Assembly: GCF_900113335.1 (NCBI RefSeq)
Contig: NZ_FOOX01000002.1
Location: forward strand, 273,635-337,634
Origin: Desulfotruncus arcticus DSM 17038
GTDB lineage: Bacteria; Bacillota; Desulfotomaculia; Desulfotomaculales; Desulfallaceae
DNA: 64,000 nt
Direction of reading: 5' to 3'
Shown: positions 18,001 through 26,603 of the stretch, one piece after another
Layout: every line of letters begins with the position of its first letter
How positions within the stretch are numbered: position 1 is the stretch's first letter
Program-made: the position numbers and the translations under genes
Notes under the pieces: model-generated
What the model was told of the DNA's origin: nothing
What the model saw: only the letters and a program-made list of their open reading frames with translations
The model's database searches: none

Positions 18001-18708
18001 TCAGATATGATGAAAGATAACATACAGGGCTGCCATGATAAGTGGTTGGTGAATAAGATAAATAATAAGTGTATGTTTCCCGACTGCGGCAACCGGCTTC
18101 AAAAACCTGTTGGCTGTTGCGAAAAGGCTGCTGTTTTGTTTGTAGACCAACTTCCGGATGGATATTCCCCATAAGAATACTCCAAACCATGGAATTAACG
18201 GAAAGTAATCAACGGAATAAAAATCTGGTCCCATCAATCCCAGCGGTGCCAGCCAGTTATGGCTGACCGGCAATTGCGAAGCAGCATCTCCGGCCAGGAT
18301 AATAATCGTTCCTATTGCCGCCAGCCAATAAGGAGAAAAATTGTTAAATACCGGGTAGAGCAGAAGGCACACGCCCAAAAACTGCAATATGCCGAATACG
18401 ATGTTGGACCCTGGCACAACCAGATACATTACTATGTAAATGACATAGCCCCAGGCAATTAATTTAAAGGCCCTGCGGGTGTTTTTTTTGCTGAAAGTGC
18501 TGCTTACCCCGGCAATTAGAATAAATAAGATGGCAGCTGTTTTACCTATAATGAAATATAAGCCTTGATTATAAGCTATATTGACGTTATAGAACTCCTT
18601 GAGGTCGTAAAGCAGATGATAGGCAATCATCAGCAGCAGGGCCGTGCCCCTGATCGCATCAATTTCCCATAAGCGCTGCTGAACCGGTTTGGCCATGTTT
18701 TTTTCCAT
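18001..18708 (-). CDS. DUF1624-type heparan-alpha-glucosaminide acetyltransferase-like membrane protein
   Basis: A 235-residue polytopic protein with about seven hydrophobic segments. It opens with RLWEIDAIRGTALLLMIAYH, the family hallmark of DUF1624/HGSNAT-like and OpgC-like acyltransferase relatives, and also has LGVCLLLYPVF, DYFPLIPWFGVFLWGI and the end LIIYLIHQPLIMAAL. These are membrane proteins that may acetylate a sugar or lipid; the actual substrate is unknown. I start at ATG 18708, which has AGAGGAA about 9 nt upstream, in preference to a codon 60 bp further out. It is convergent with the chemoreceptor gene and 33 bp away from it. Confidence 0.8.
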   Translation of the reverse strand: MEKNMAKPVQQRLWEIDAIRGTALLLMIAYHLLYDLKEFYNVNIAYNQGLYFIIGKTAAILFILIAGVSSTFSKKNTRRAFKLIAWGYVIYIVMYLVVPGSNIVFGILQFLGVCLLLYPVFNNFSPYWLAAIGTIIILAGDAASQLPVSHNWLAPLGLMGPDFYSVDYFPLIPWFGVFLWGISIRKLVYKQNSSLFATANRFLKPVAAVGKHTLIIYLIHQPLIMAALYVIFHHI

Positions 18709-18825
18709 GTGTATGATTTCCTCTTTAAATGTTGGAAGCCATATTCCTACCTGCAATATAGCAAACAAAGCATAACCATAGCAAGTCTAAAAATAGTTTA
18801 CTACCTTTGAAAATATTATTATGGT

Positions 18826-18954
18826 TTATCTCGTTAACCGCCGCTAAGACTCCCGCCTCTACAGGCGGGAGTTAAGCGGCGATAAACTCGAAATAAGTGC
18901 GACTAAGGTTCAGGTGGGGTCAAAACCCCACCTGAACCTTAGTCTTCTTTATTG
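18826..18954 (+). repeat. 129-bp hairpin-rich repeat, copy 2
   Basis: The element runs from TTATCTCGTTAACCGCCGC to AGTCTTCTTTATTG and folds into two strong hairpins. The first has CGCCGCTAAGACTCCCGCC pairing with GGCGGGAGTTAAGCGGCG around loop TCTACA; the second has AAGGTTCAGGTGGGGT pairing with ACCCCACCTGAACCTT. It is over 95% identical to the copy at 21949. No coding potential is seen. Confidence 0.9.
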
Positions 18955-18985
18955 TTTTCCGCCTTTAAATGCCGGGGTTGGAAAT

Positions 18986-19243
18986 TTAACTTTCTACAGC
19001 CGGTTCAGGGCCAACTATAGAGAATTTTTGCATTAATTTCTCAATGGTAGTACATTCCTTTTTTAAATCTTCAAGAATCTTGGCCAGATAAACTGAAAAA
19101 TCATTGTCGTGAATTGAATTTTTTAAACGGGTCATGTGATCTATGGAGATATTCCTATCCGTATAAGCCCGCCAGAGGGTATCGGCCTCATGTACATCCA
19201 GTTTTACCGCTTCTACTTGCCGGGGGTTTTTTAAAGAGATCAT
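18986..19243 (-). CDS. Small helical protein, distantly DUF3231-like
   Basis: An 85-residue soluble, helix-rich protein. The stretch EADTLWRAYTDRNISIDHM, followed by a second helix ending LEDLKKECTTIEKLMQKF, resembles one half of the DUF3231 helical bundle of spore-former coat-type proteins, but the match is only by eye. ATG 19243 has GGAGG 8 nt upstream; an upstream TTG would add five residues. It is a lone gene between the repeat copy and the phosphate transporter, with its promoter side facing that gene. Function unknown. Confidence 0.6.
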   Translation of the reverse strand: MISLKNPRQVEAVKLDVHEADTLWRAYTDRNISIDHMTRLKNSIHDNDFSVYLAKILEDLKKECTTIEKLMQKFSIVGPEPAVES

Positions 19244-19360
19244 ATTAATGCCCTCCAAGTAAATTTATATATATTATGTATCTTTTTTTTAAAGATATAA
19301 TTTTAACGATGCCTGTACTTTTTAGCGCAAGGTGTAAGGGGATGCAGCTAAGGATATTTA

Positions 19361-19388
19361 TTGACTAATATGTGAAATGTAGTACAAT
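19361..19388 (+). promoter_or_regulatory. Sigma-A type promoter of the Na/Pi cotransporter gene
   Basis: TTGACT (19361-19366) and TACAAT (19383-19388) are 16 bp apart, about 85 bp before the start codon. Just after the -10 box, GGTTAA and TTAACC flank a short centre, an inverted repeat that could be an operator. Confidence 0.6.
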
Positions 19389-19472
19389 TAGGTTAATAGC
19401 TAATTAACCTTTTCTTAACAGTATCTTTACAATTTTTTAATATAACTTGCCCCTTAAAGGACGGTGATTTAT

Positions 19473-21170
19473 TTGGAAACCTGGGAAACCGTAATCACAG
19501 GGTTTATTGGCGGCATGGGTCTTTTATTATATGGCATGTACATAATGAGTGAAGGGCTGCAAAAGGTGGCCGGTCATAGGCTGCGAACTATTCTTGGCAA
19601 TTTAACCCGTAATCGTTTTGCTGCAGTCTTAGTGGGAATAGTTTTAACTGTTTTTTTTCAAAGCAGTACCGCCACAACTGTTATATTGGTTGGCCTGGCA
19701 AATGCGTCCATTATAACCTTACAGCAGTCTTTAGGTGTTATATTGGGGGCGGGTATTGGCACCACTGTTACCGCTCAGCTGATTGCCCTAAAAGTAACGG
19801 AAATTTCTTTCCCCATTGTCGGAATCGGGGCAACAATTATCTTTTTTGCCAAACGCGACCGATATCGAAGGATTGGTCAGATTTTGCTTGGTTTTGGACT
19901 TCTTTTCCTGGGCTTGCAGGTTATGGCCACAACAATGCAGCCATTGAAAGATGAGCCGCTATTCAGGCAAATGCTTTTAGGCGCCGGTAATTACCCGTTG
20001 CTGGCAATTATAGGTTCAACTATATTTACTTTTTTAGTCCACAGCAGTGCTGCTGCAATAGGTATTATCATGATTATGGCCATGCAGGGCCTGGTGTCAT
20101 TGCACCCGACTATTTATTTAATATTGGGAGCCAATATAGGTACTTCATTCACCGCATTGCTGTCAAGCCTTGGTTCTTCAAGAGAGGCGCAAAGGGTGGC
20201 AATAGCTAATTTTCTCTTTAAAATCGTTATTGTTGTAATTCTTTTACCTTTTATTACGCCCTTTGCCAATTTAATAACCAAACTAAGCTCTTCCCCGGGC
20301 TATCAGGCTGCCAATGCTCATACATTATACAATATATTTCAGGCCATATTATTTTTACCTTTTATTAATCAGCTTGCCAAGCTGCTTAAAAAGATATTTC
20401 CCGATAAACAAACAGCAGAGGAAAAACAGTTGAAGCCCCGGTATCTTGATGAAAGGTTTATCACCAAGCCCGCCATCGGTTTGGGTTTGGCCTCAAAAGA
20501 AATAAATAACGCATCGGACCAGGTATATGACATGATCTGTTCTACGATCAACATTTTTGACCGAGGTGATGTTGTGCTGCTAAAAGAGATAAACGGCAAA
20601 GAGGAATATCTGGATATGCTTTGTAAAAACTTAACTAATTATTTAACGCAAATATTGCGTAAACCGCTTTCCAGAGAAGAATTTAACCGCTGCATGAGTT
20701 ATATGAACATAATTAACGATTTGGAAAATATAGGAGACATCATTGAAAGAGATATTACCCATATCGCAACTTCCAAGATAACCAACGGAAGTCAATTTTC
20801 ACAGGCTGGCTGGAAGGAAATCCAGCAGATGCACCAAAATCTTTGTAATTTAATGAGAATGGCTAACCTGGCCTTTATTTCCAGTGATAGTGACTTAGCT
20901 TATCAAGCCATTAAAAATTGCCCCAAGCTTGCCTTAATGGAAAGGAAACTTCGAGTCCAGCACTTTAATCGACTTATGGAGGGTACGGCAAATTCCATAG
21001 CTACAAGTTCAATTCATTTGGACCTTATAAGTTCTTTCTTGCGAATGAGTGAGCACATCAATAATATATGTCAGCAAATTATTACCAGAGGTGACGTAAG
21101 TAGTACATTGTTTAGCCATCATGAACAGGATTTACAAAGCAATGAGGATCAAATATGCTTTACTCATTAA
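19473..21170 (+). CDS. Na/Pi cotransporter II family protein with PhoU-like tail
   Basis: About 565 residues. The first two thirds hold two repeated Na/Pi cotransporter domains with the hallmark QSSTATTVILVGLANAS (first copy) and HSSAAAIGIIMIMAM with LGANIGTSFTALLSS (second copy). The last third, from about residue 340, is a cytoplasmic PhoU-like helical domain (MNIINDLENIGDIIERDITH). The protein imports phosphate or another anion with sodium. I start at TTG 19473, just after GGTGA and AAAGGA; the GTG nine bases upstream is too close to the site. It stands alone with its own promoter and terminator. Confidence 0.88.
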   Translation: METWETVITGFIGGMGLLLYGMYIMSEGLQKVAGHRLRTILGNLTRNRFAAVLVGIVLTVFFQSSTATTVILVGLANASIITLQQSLGVILGAGIGTTVTAQLIALKVTEISFPIVGIGATIIFFAKRDRYRRIGQILLGFGLLFLGLQVMATTMQPLKDEPLFRQMLLGAGNYPLLAIIGSTIFTFLVHSSAAAIGIIMIMAMQGLVSLHPTIYLILGANIGTSFTALLSSLGSSREAQRVAIANFLFKIVIVVILLPFITPFANLITKLSSSPGYQAANAHTLYNIFQAILFLPFINQLAKLLKKIFPDKQTAEEKQLKPRYLDERFITKPAIGLGLASKEINNASDQVYDMICSTINIFDRGDVVLLKEINGKEEYLDMLCKNLTNYLTQILRKPLSREEFNRCMSYMNIINDLENIGDIIERDITHIATSKITNGSQFSQAGWKEIQQMHQNLCNLMRMANLAFISSDSDLAYQAIKNCPKLALMERKLRVQHFNRLMEGTANSIATSSIHLDLISSFLRMSEHINNICQQIITRGDVSSTLFSHHEQDLQSNEDQICFTH

Positions 21171-21244
21171 CAAATTTCAGTTCACGGGGAAAATTATTTT
21201 AAATTCTGATTGATCACTGTATTGGGGTATGCTAAATTTTAACT

Positions 21245-21271
21245 GGCCGAAGAAATTCGGCCTTTTTCTTT
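21245..21271 (+). terminator. Terminator behind the Na/Pi cotransporter gene
   Basis: GGCCGAA (21245-21251), loop GAAA, TTCGGCC (21256-21262), then TTTTTCTTTT: a textbook rho-independent terminator 75 bp after the stop codon. Confidence 0.85.
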
Positions 21272-21349
21272 TCAGCGGCGGGGAATTCGGCCTCCCCGTC
21301 ACTGAAACGGAAGGATGTTGTAAAAACCATTGATAGGAGGTGAAAATAA

Positions 21350-21577
21350 ATGGCAGTCAGCAAAATACCCATCGGGACTGCGCTGCGCATCCAGTTCCAG
21401 ACTGGTGTGGACGGCAAAGGCAACCCGGTCTACAGTACCAAAAGCCTGAACAATGTGAAAGACACAGCTGTGGACCAGGACATTTACGATGTGGCCCTGG
21501 CATTGGCCCAGTTGCAGGAATTTACGGTTGAAGCAGTGATGCGCGTAGACTCCGGCAGGCTGGAAGAAGCTATTTAA
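21350..21577 (+). CDS. DUF1659 protein
   Basis: A 75-residue protein of the DUF1659 family: it opens MAVSKIPIGTALRIQFQTG, continues with VYSTKSLNNVKDTAVDQDIYDVALALAQL in family style, and ends with a conserved strand-rich part. AGGAGGTG lies 6 nt before the ATG. The next gene encodes DUF2922, and the two families are regularly paired in Firmicutes as short beta-rich proteins of unknown role. Expression appears strong by ribosome site quality. Confidence 0.85.
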   Translation: MAVSKIPIGTALRIQFQTGVDGKGNPVYSTKSLNNVKDTAVDQDIYDVALALAQLQEFTVEAVMRVDSGRLEEAI

Positions 21578-21655
21578 CCGCTTGCGAGGGTTTAGTGCCC
21601 AAAGGTAAGTAATTTAACTAACTTAACGATTATATAACGAAAGGAGGTTTTTGAT

Positions 21656-21886
21656 GTGGCAACCACGCAGAGCTTGCAGATGCGTTTTGTTACCCAGGCG
21701 GGCAACCGGGTGACCATTTCCCTGGATAGCCCCAAGGATAACTTGACCGAGGCGGAAGTAACCGCTGCCATGGAACAGATTATCGCCAAGAACATATTTG
21801 TAACCAGCGGCGGCGATCTGGTGGCCAAGGACAACGCCCAGATTGTGGACAGAACCGTCAGCGTTATTTATACTTCGCAACCTTAA
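21656..21886 (+). CDS. DUF2922 protein
   Basis: A 76-residue DUF2922 protein. The recognisable core is LQMRFVTQAGNRVTISLDSP, then KDNLTEAEVTAAMEQIIAKN and the terminal AQIVDRTVSVIYTS. It starts with GTG 7 nt after AAAGGAGGT, 78 bp behind the DUF1659 gene, and forms a two-gene unit closed by a terminator. No function is established for this family. Confidence 0.85.
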   Translation: MATTQSLQMRFVTQAGNRVTISLDSPKDNLTEAEVTAAMEQIIAKNIFVTSGGDLVAKDNAQIVDRTVSVIYTSQP

Positions 21887-21890
21887 AGGT

Positions 21891-21921
21891 AAAGGGTGGG
21901 GGATATACCCCACCCTTTAAT
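21891..21921 (+). terminator. Terminator behind DUF2922 gene
   Basis: AAAGGGTGGGG (21891-21901) pairs with CCCCACCCTTT (21908-21918). The following bases are AATATTT, so the U-tract is short; the stem is strong and may serve both directions. Confidence 0.75.
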
Positions 21922-21948
21922 ATTTGGAGCCGGTGGTCTCAAAATAAA

Positions 21949-22076
21949 TTATCTCGTTAACCGCCGCTAAGACTCCCGCCTCTACAGGCGGGAGTTAAGC
22001 GGCGATAAACTCGAAATAAGTGCGACTAAGGTTCAGGTGGGGTCAAAGCCCCACCTGAACCAAGTCTTCTTTATTG
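21949..22076 (+). repeat. 129-bp hairpin-rich repeat, copy 3
   Basis: Same element and orientation as the copy at 18826, differing by a few bases (AAAACCCC to AAAGCCCC, and CCTTAGTC to CCAAGTC). It lies between the DUF2922 terminator and the ferredoxin-like gene. Near identity of two copies 3.1 kb apart implies recent spread or gene conversion. Confidence 0.9.
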
Positions 22077-22174
22077 TATGATGTCTGTGGAAAGGAATTA
22101 TCCTTTTTTGTGAGTAATAATAAGTTAATGCAGTTGATATTGTTAATTAAAGCCTAAACTTAAAGGAGGAGCTT

Positions 22175-23497
22175 ATGGGCCATTTGGTCGGTAAAGATAT
22201 TTATGGAAAACTGGGCGAAAAGATAGATAATCTCACCGTTAAAGCTCCCTGGAATGATGCTTTATATAAAATTTTAAAGGAGCTGTATGCCGGGGAAGAA
22301 GCCGAGCTGGTGGTAAAGATGCCTTATAACCTGTCCAATTTGCAAAGGCTCTCCAAAATAACCGGTTATGAGCCCACAAGGGTTAAAGGCATGCTTGATA
22401 AGCTTACGCATAAGGGATTGGTTATCGACCTTGCCAACAATGGAGAATATTACTATATGCCGTCCCCCATGGTAATAGGGGTTTTTGAGTTCACCATGAT
22501 GCGGACGCAGGGAAATCTCAACTCCAAGGTTTGGGCGGAATTATTTCATGCCTACATGAGCGAAAGCGCGGATTTTCACAGGGCTAATGCCGGGGATGGC
22601 CAAAGGGTCAGCATTGCCAGGGCAGTGCCTCACCGTGACACGGTAGCACCGGAAGAAGCGGTGGAAATTCTGCCTTATGAAAAAGCGGAAGCCATAGTGG
22701 CGAGCCATAATAAATTTGCGATCGGCTTGTGTTCCTGCAGGCACGAGAAGCTGCACCTGGACTTAAAAAGCTGTGACGTGCCCCTTGATACTTGCGCGTC
22801 TTTTGGTTATGCGGCTGATTATTTAATTAGAAACGGGATGGCGCAAGAGGTTAGCCGCCGGGAGATGTTGGATAACCTGGAACGTTCAAGAGAGTTGGGG
22901 CTTGTTTTTTCAGCGGACAACGTTAAAAGAAATGTGACATTTATTTGCAGCTGCTGTTCCTGCTGTTGCAATATTTTGCACGGTATTAACAACTTTGGTT
23001 ATCATAATACACTTGTTACTTCAAGTTTTATTGCCGGTGTGGACAAGGAAAAATGCACCGGGTGCGGGAAATGCGCACGCGCCTGTCCGATAAATGCAAT
23101 TAAAATGGAACAGGCTGCAGCTGCCGAAGGCCGAACAATAAAAAGTAAATATTATGCTCAGGTAGAAGCTTCCATTTGCTTGGGCTGTGGTGTCTGTGCT
23201 TTAAAATGCGCAAGCGGAGCCCTGCAATTAAAAAAGCGGGAGCAGAAAGTAATCCACCCGGAAACTACCTTCGAACGCAATATTTTGCAAAGTCTTGAGC
23301 GAGGTAACCTGCAAAACTTTATCTTCGATAGTCCCGAGGCCGTTACGCACAGGGTAATGCGCGGTTTAATTGGAGGCTTTTTAAGACTGTCACCGGTGAA
23401 AAAAGCTCTAATGAGCGATCAGCTCCGTTCTGCGTTTTTATCCATGATGACTGCGGGAGTTAAGCTCCAGGGAGGCGGCTGGATGACTAAAATTTAA
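22175..23497 (+). CDS. Winged-helix and 4Fe-4S ferredoxin domain protein
   Basis: A 440-residue cytoplasmic protein. Residues about 40-90 look like a winged helix (LQRLSKITGYEPTRVKGMLDKL). The middle has Cys clusters (GLCSCRHEK, CDVPLDTCASFG, CSCCSCCCNILHG), and residues about 293-350 carry two 4Fe-4S ferredoxin motifs, CTGCGKCARACPINAI and CLGCGVCALKCASGA. It probably moves low-potential electrons or senses redox state; similar proteins are common in sulfate-reducing Firmicutes, but their job is not established. AAAGGAGG lies before the ATG. It is a single-gene unit. Confidence 0.8.
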   Translation: MGHLVGKDIYGKLGEKIDNLTVKAPWNDALYKILKELYAGEEAELVVKMPYNLSNLQRLSKITGYEPTRVKGMLDKLTHKGLVIDLANNGEYYYMPSPMVIGVFEFTMMRTQGNLNSKVWAELFHAYMSESADFHRANAGDGQRVSIARAVPHRDTVAPEEAVEILPYEKAEAIVASHNKFAIGLCSCRHEKLHLDLKSCDVPLDTCASFGYAADYLIRNGMAQEVSRREMLDNLERSRELGLVFSADNVKRNVTFICSCCSCCCNILHGINNFGYHNTLVTSSFIAGVDKEKCTGCGKCARACPINAIKMEQAAAAEGRTIKSKYYAQVEASICLGCGVCALKCASGALQLKKREQKVIHPETTFERNILQSLERGNLQNFIFDSPEAVTHRVMRGLIGGFLRLSPVKKALMSDQLRSAFLSMMTAGVKLQGGGWMTKI

Positions 23498-23851
23498 TCC
23501 CATTTTATCAAACCTTACTGAGAATATCTTTAAGGCAGCCCTGTATCCAGGTAAACTTCGGAATAGCGCCTGCATATATCCTCCATAATATCAGTAATCT
23601 ACTAATGAATTTAATATCTTCATAAAATAAGGTTCCTCAACATTTTTTCCCCCGTATAATACTTTGATGATTTGTTACCGGCTGGAACTAAACGGTTACA
23701 TTATAACATTAGATAAATATCAGCAAAAACGCCTGTTTTGCTGTTTTTCCCATTAGCTATGTTTTAAAGGGCCGTGAACGGCGATATGGATATTTATTGT
23801 ATTATTAAGATATTGCAGTTATAATAATTAGTTTAAGACCGACCTTCTTAG
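23498..23851. other. Noncoding spacer
   Basis: AT-rich spacer between the ferredoxin-like gene and the promoter of the DUF2087/GIY-YIG gene. I find no convincing gene, terminator or structured RNA in it. Confidence 0.6.
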
Positions 23852-23886
23852 TTGACAAAAAACCAAACATATGTGTAAAATGTTTG
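23852..23886 (+). promoter_or_regulatory. Sigma-A promoter with inverted repeat
   Basis: TTGACA (23852-23857), 18 bp, TAAAAT (23876-23881). CAAACAT (23864-23870) and ATGTTTG (23880-23886) form an inverted repeat that overlaps the promoter, placing it well for a repressor. It drives the DUF2087/GIY-YIG and MATE genes. Confidence 0.65.
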
Positions 23887-23921
23887 TTATATGAACAATC
23901 AAATTGAGGAGGTGTTTATGG

Positions 23922-25070
23922 TTGAAAAATTTGGATTTAATTTGGAATGCTGCAGCGGAAGAAATTAAAAACGGATATGTTGAAGCAGAGGGCTATTATA
24001 TTTGCCTGCTCTGCGGTAAAAAAATAGAGAAAGGGGTTATTTATCCCGAGGAAGATATGCTCTATGAAGCCGGCAGGTATATGCGTGTTCATATTGAGAA
24101 GGAGCATGCATCGGTGTTCGATTACCTGATTCAACTGGATAAACGGCTTACAGGTCTTACGGAGCATCAAAAAAAACTGCTGCAGCTTTTTTACCAGGGC
24201 AAAAGTGATAGTGAAGTTCAAAAGGAAATGGGTATCGGCAGTGCTTCCACCATTCGGAATCACCGGTTTGTATTAAAGGAGAAAGAACGTCAGGCCAAAG
24301 TGTTTCTGGTGCTGATGGAGCTTCTGAAGGATAAGAATAGTCGTTCACCAGGCTATCTGCCTCCGCATATAACAGCAAAGATGATAGATGACCGCTACAA
24401 CATTACGCAGGAGGAAAGCGAGAAAATACTTAAAAAATACTTTCCTGCAGGTACGGATGGCCCATTAAAGACTTTAGATATGAAAGAAAAAAATAAGCTG
24501 GTTGTTCTTAGGGAAATTGCCAGGAGATTTGAAGCGGATAAGTTTTATGACGAAAAGGAAGTTAATACCATACTGAAAACTGCCTATGATGATTTTGTTA
24601 CTTTACGAAGGTATTTAATTGAGTATGGGTTTATGGACAGAAAGCCGGATGGCAGCCGCTATTGGCTAAAAAGTAAATCAAACGGGGTGGAGGTGGAGGA
24701 TATGGATCGTAGAAAAGAATTAAAGCAGCAGTACAAGGAAATGAAAACAGAGGGCGGGGTTTACCAGATTAGAAACACTAAAAATCAAAAGGTGTTTGTA
24801 GCTGCCACTCCAAATTTTAAAACAATCAATGGAAGAAAAACTATGTTGAGAGCGGGAGGACATAAAAACAGGGCACTTCAAGATGAATGGAATCAATTTG
24901 GCGCGGACGCCTTTGTGTTTGAAGTGCTGGAAGTCCTGGAAGAAAAGGAAGAGGGCTACTTTGATAAAGCGGATGAACTGAAAAAGCTGGAAAAAAAGTG
25001 GCTGGATCAGCTGCAGCCGTTTGGGGAGCGCGGTTACAATCAACCTAAAAAGGAAGCGAAAGCCAGGTAA
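23922..25070 (+). CDS. DUF2087 domain regulator fused to GIY-YIG domain
   Basis: A 382-residue multidomain protein. The N-terminus has a CxxC pair (CLLCGKK) and a distal His (HIEKEH), a zinc-finger-like unit. Residues about 90-125 resemble a LuxR-type HTH (LTEHQKKLLQLFYQGKSDSE, IGSASTIRNHRFVLKEKERQ). Residues about 200-255 are DUF2087 (LVVLREIARRFEADKFYDEK, RRYLIEYGFMDRKPDGSRYW). The last 100 residues are a GIY-YIG fold (GVYQIRNTKNQKVFVAATPN). The start is TTG 23922, because GAGGAGGTG lies 7 nt before it; the nearby ATG is out of frame. The gene overlaps the MATE gene by one base, so it may regulate that pump. Confidence 0.78.
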   Translation: MKNLDLIWNAAAEEIKNGYVEAEGYYICLLCGKKIEKGVIYPEEDMLYEAGRYMRVHIEKEHASVFDYLIQLDKRLTGLTEHQKKLLQLFYQGKSDSEVQKEMGIGSASTIRNHRFVLKEKERQAKVFLVLMELLKDKNSRSPGYLPPHITAKMIDDRYNITQEESEKILKKYFPAGTDGPLKTLDMKEKNKLVVLREIARRFEADKFYDEKEVNTILKTAYDDFVTLRRYLIEYGFMDRKPDGSRYWLKSKSNGVEVEDMDRRKELKQQYKEMKTEGGVYQIRNTKNQKVFVAATPNFKTINGRKTMLRAGGHKNRALQDEWNQFGADAFVFEVLEVLEEKEEGYFDKADELKKLEKKWLDQLQPFGERGYNQPKKEAKAR

Positions 25071-26455
25071 TGGAAGCCGTTAAACCGCAGCAGCAAAGTA
25101 ATGACAGTAAGCCTATATGGCACTTAATGCTGGTTTTTCTACTGCCGCTGATTCTCAGTAACGGGCTGCAGTCGGTGGGCCAGCTGGTTGGCAGCATTGT
25201 TGTCGGAAGGTGGCTGGGCGTAACGGCGTTAGCCGCAATTTCAGCCTTCTTTCCGCTGTTTTTTTTGGCCATCTCCTTCGTCATCGGCATAGGCGCAGGC
25301 AGTTCAATTTTAATCGGGCAGGCCTACGGCGCCCGCAACGAGGAAAAGATGAAGGCTATCGTTGGGACAACGCTCACATTCACTTTCCTGCTCGGTCTGG
25401 CACTGGCCATAATTGGGGGCATATTCACCTGGGATATTATGAGTTTAATTGGAACCCCGGCCAATATCATTGCCGTAAGCGTCCATTATGCGCGGATATT
25501 GTTTTGGTCCATGCCGGTTTTGTTTTTGTATTTCGCCTACACAACTTTTATGCGCGGCACTGGTGATTCCAAGACACCCTTTTACTCTCTTTTGGTCAGC
25601 ACGGCCTTGAACCTGGGTCTGCTGCCGTTCCTGGTTTTTGGCTGGCTGGGTTTGCCAAAGTTTGGCATATACGGGGCGGCGTACGCAGCAGTGATATCGA
25701 TAGTTTTAACGTTTGTCCTGATGCTCATTTACCTCAATAAAACAAAGCATCCATTGCAATTTGATGCCTCTGTGCGGCAGCATCTTCGGATAGATCTTGA
25801 CTTGCTAAAGCTGCTGCTGCGTTTGGGCATTCCATCAAGCATCAACATGATTCTAGTATCACTTTCTGAAATTGCGGTTATTTCCTTTGTGAACCGGTTT
25901 GGCTCCGATGCAACCGCTGCTTATGGCGCTGTAAACCAGGTTGCAAGTTATGTACAAATGCCTGCGGTAAGCCTCGGCATAACGGTGTCGGTATTTGCCT
26001 CACAGTCGATTGGGGCAAATCGTCTTGAACAGCTCAAGGATGTGATTCGGGCCGGGGTTGTGCTCAACTATGTTATTGGTGGAATTCTAGTTATACTGGT
26101 CTATCTGTTTGCGCAGGTAATATTATCCTGGTTCATCACCAGCCCGGGCACACTACAGATAGCTCATAGACTCCTTATGATCACATTATGGAGTTATTTG
26201 ATCTTTGGTCACGCGCAGATTATTACCGCTACGATGCGCGCCAGTGGAACTGTTTTTTGGCCAACAGTGATCAGCGTTGTTTCCATCTGGTGTGTCGAGG
26301 TTCCCGTGGCCTACTGGCTGTCCGGCTTTACCCGGCTCGGTATCGAGGGAATATGGATCGGTTACCCGGCTGCCTTCATTGTCAGCCTGATTCTGCAATA
26401 CGCTTATTACCAGTGGTCATGGAAAAAGAAGCGTATTACCGCTCTTATCCATTAA
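25070..26455 (+). CDS. MATE family efflux transporter
   Basis: A 461-residue, twelve-helix MATE protein of standard length. The two-lobe layout is clear: LPLILSNGLQSVGQLVGSIV and the first-lobe loop GAGSSILIGQAYGARNEEKM near residue 80, and the second lobe IPSSINMILVSLSEIAVISF near 260 with VFASQSIGANRLEQLKDV. It expels drugs or metabolites by cation antiport. Its ATG shares one base with the stop of the DUF2087/GIY-YIG gene, so the two are translationally coupled. Confidence 0.9.
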   Translation: MEAVKPQQQSNDSKPIWHLMLVFLLPLILSNGLQSVGQLVGSIVVGRWLGVTALAAISAFFPLFFLAISFVIGIGAGSSILIGQAYGARNEEKMKAIVGTTLTFTFLLGLALAIIGGIFTWDIMSLIGTPANIIAVSVHYARILFWSMPVLFLYFAYTTFMRGTGDSKTPFYSLLVSTALNLGLLPFLVFGWLGLPKFGIYGAAYAAVISIVLTFVLMLIYLNKTKHPLQFDASVRQHLRIDLDLLKLLLRLGIPSSINMILVSLSEIAVISFVNRFGSDATAAYGAVNQVASYVQMPAVSLGITVSVFASQSIGANRLEQLKDVIRAGVVLNYVIGGILVILVYLFAQVILSWFITSPGTLQIAHRLLMITLWSYLIFGHAQIITATMRASGTVFWPTVISVVSIWCVEVPVAYWLSGFTRLGIEGIWIGYPAAFIVSLILQYAYYQWSWKKKRITALIH

Positions 26456-26603
26456 AAATTGTTTTGTAACCGGTAGTAAAATAACTTATAATTGAATTAT
26501 TTGAGGCAACATAAATTGCCCGGGTGTTATGTCCGCTATGTTTTGGCCTGCCTGTGCGGTCACAATACCGGGCTGAACTTTTTTAAGCAAGAAGGTTGGA
26601 TAA

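Noticed and set aside
19389..19415. GGTTAA/TTAACC inverted repeat before the Na/Pi gene as a terminator or riboswitch
   Set aside because: The stem is short and AT-rich and lies just behind the promoter; an operator is possible but nothing supports more.
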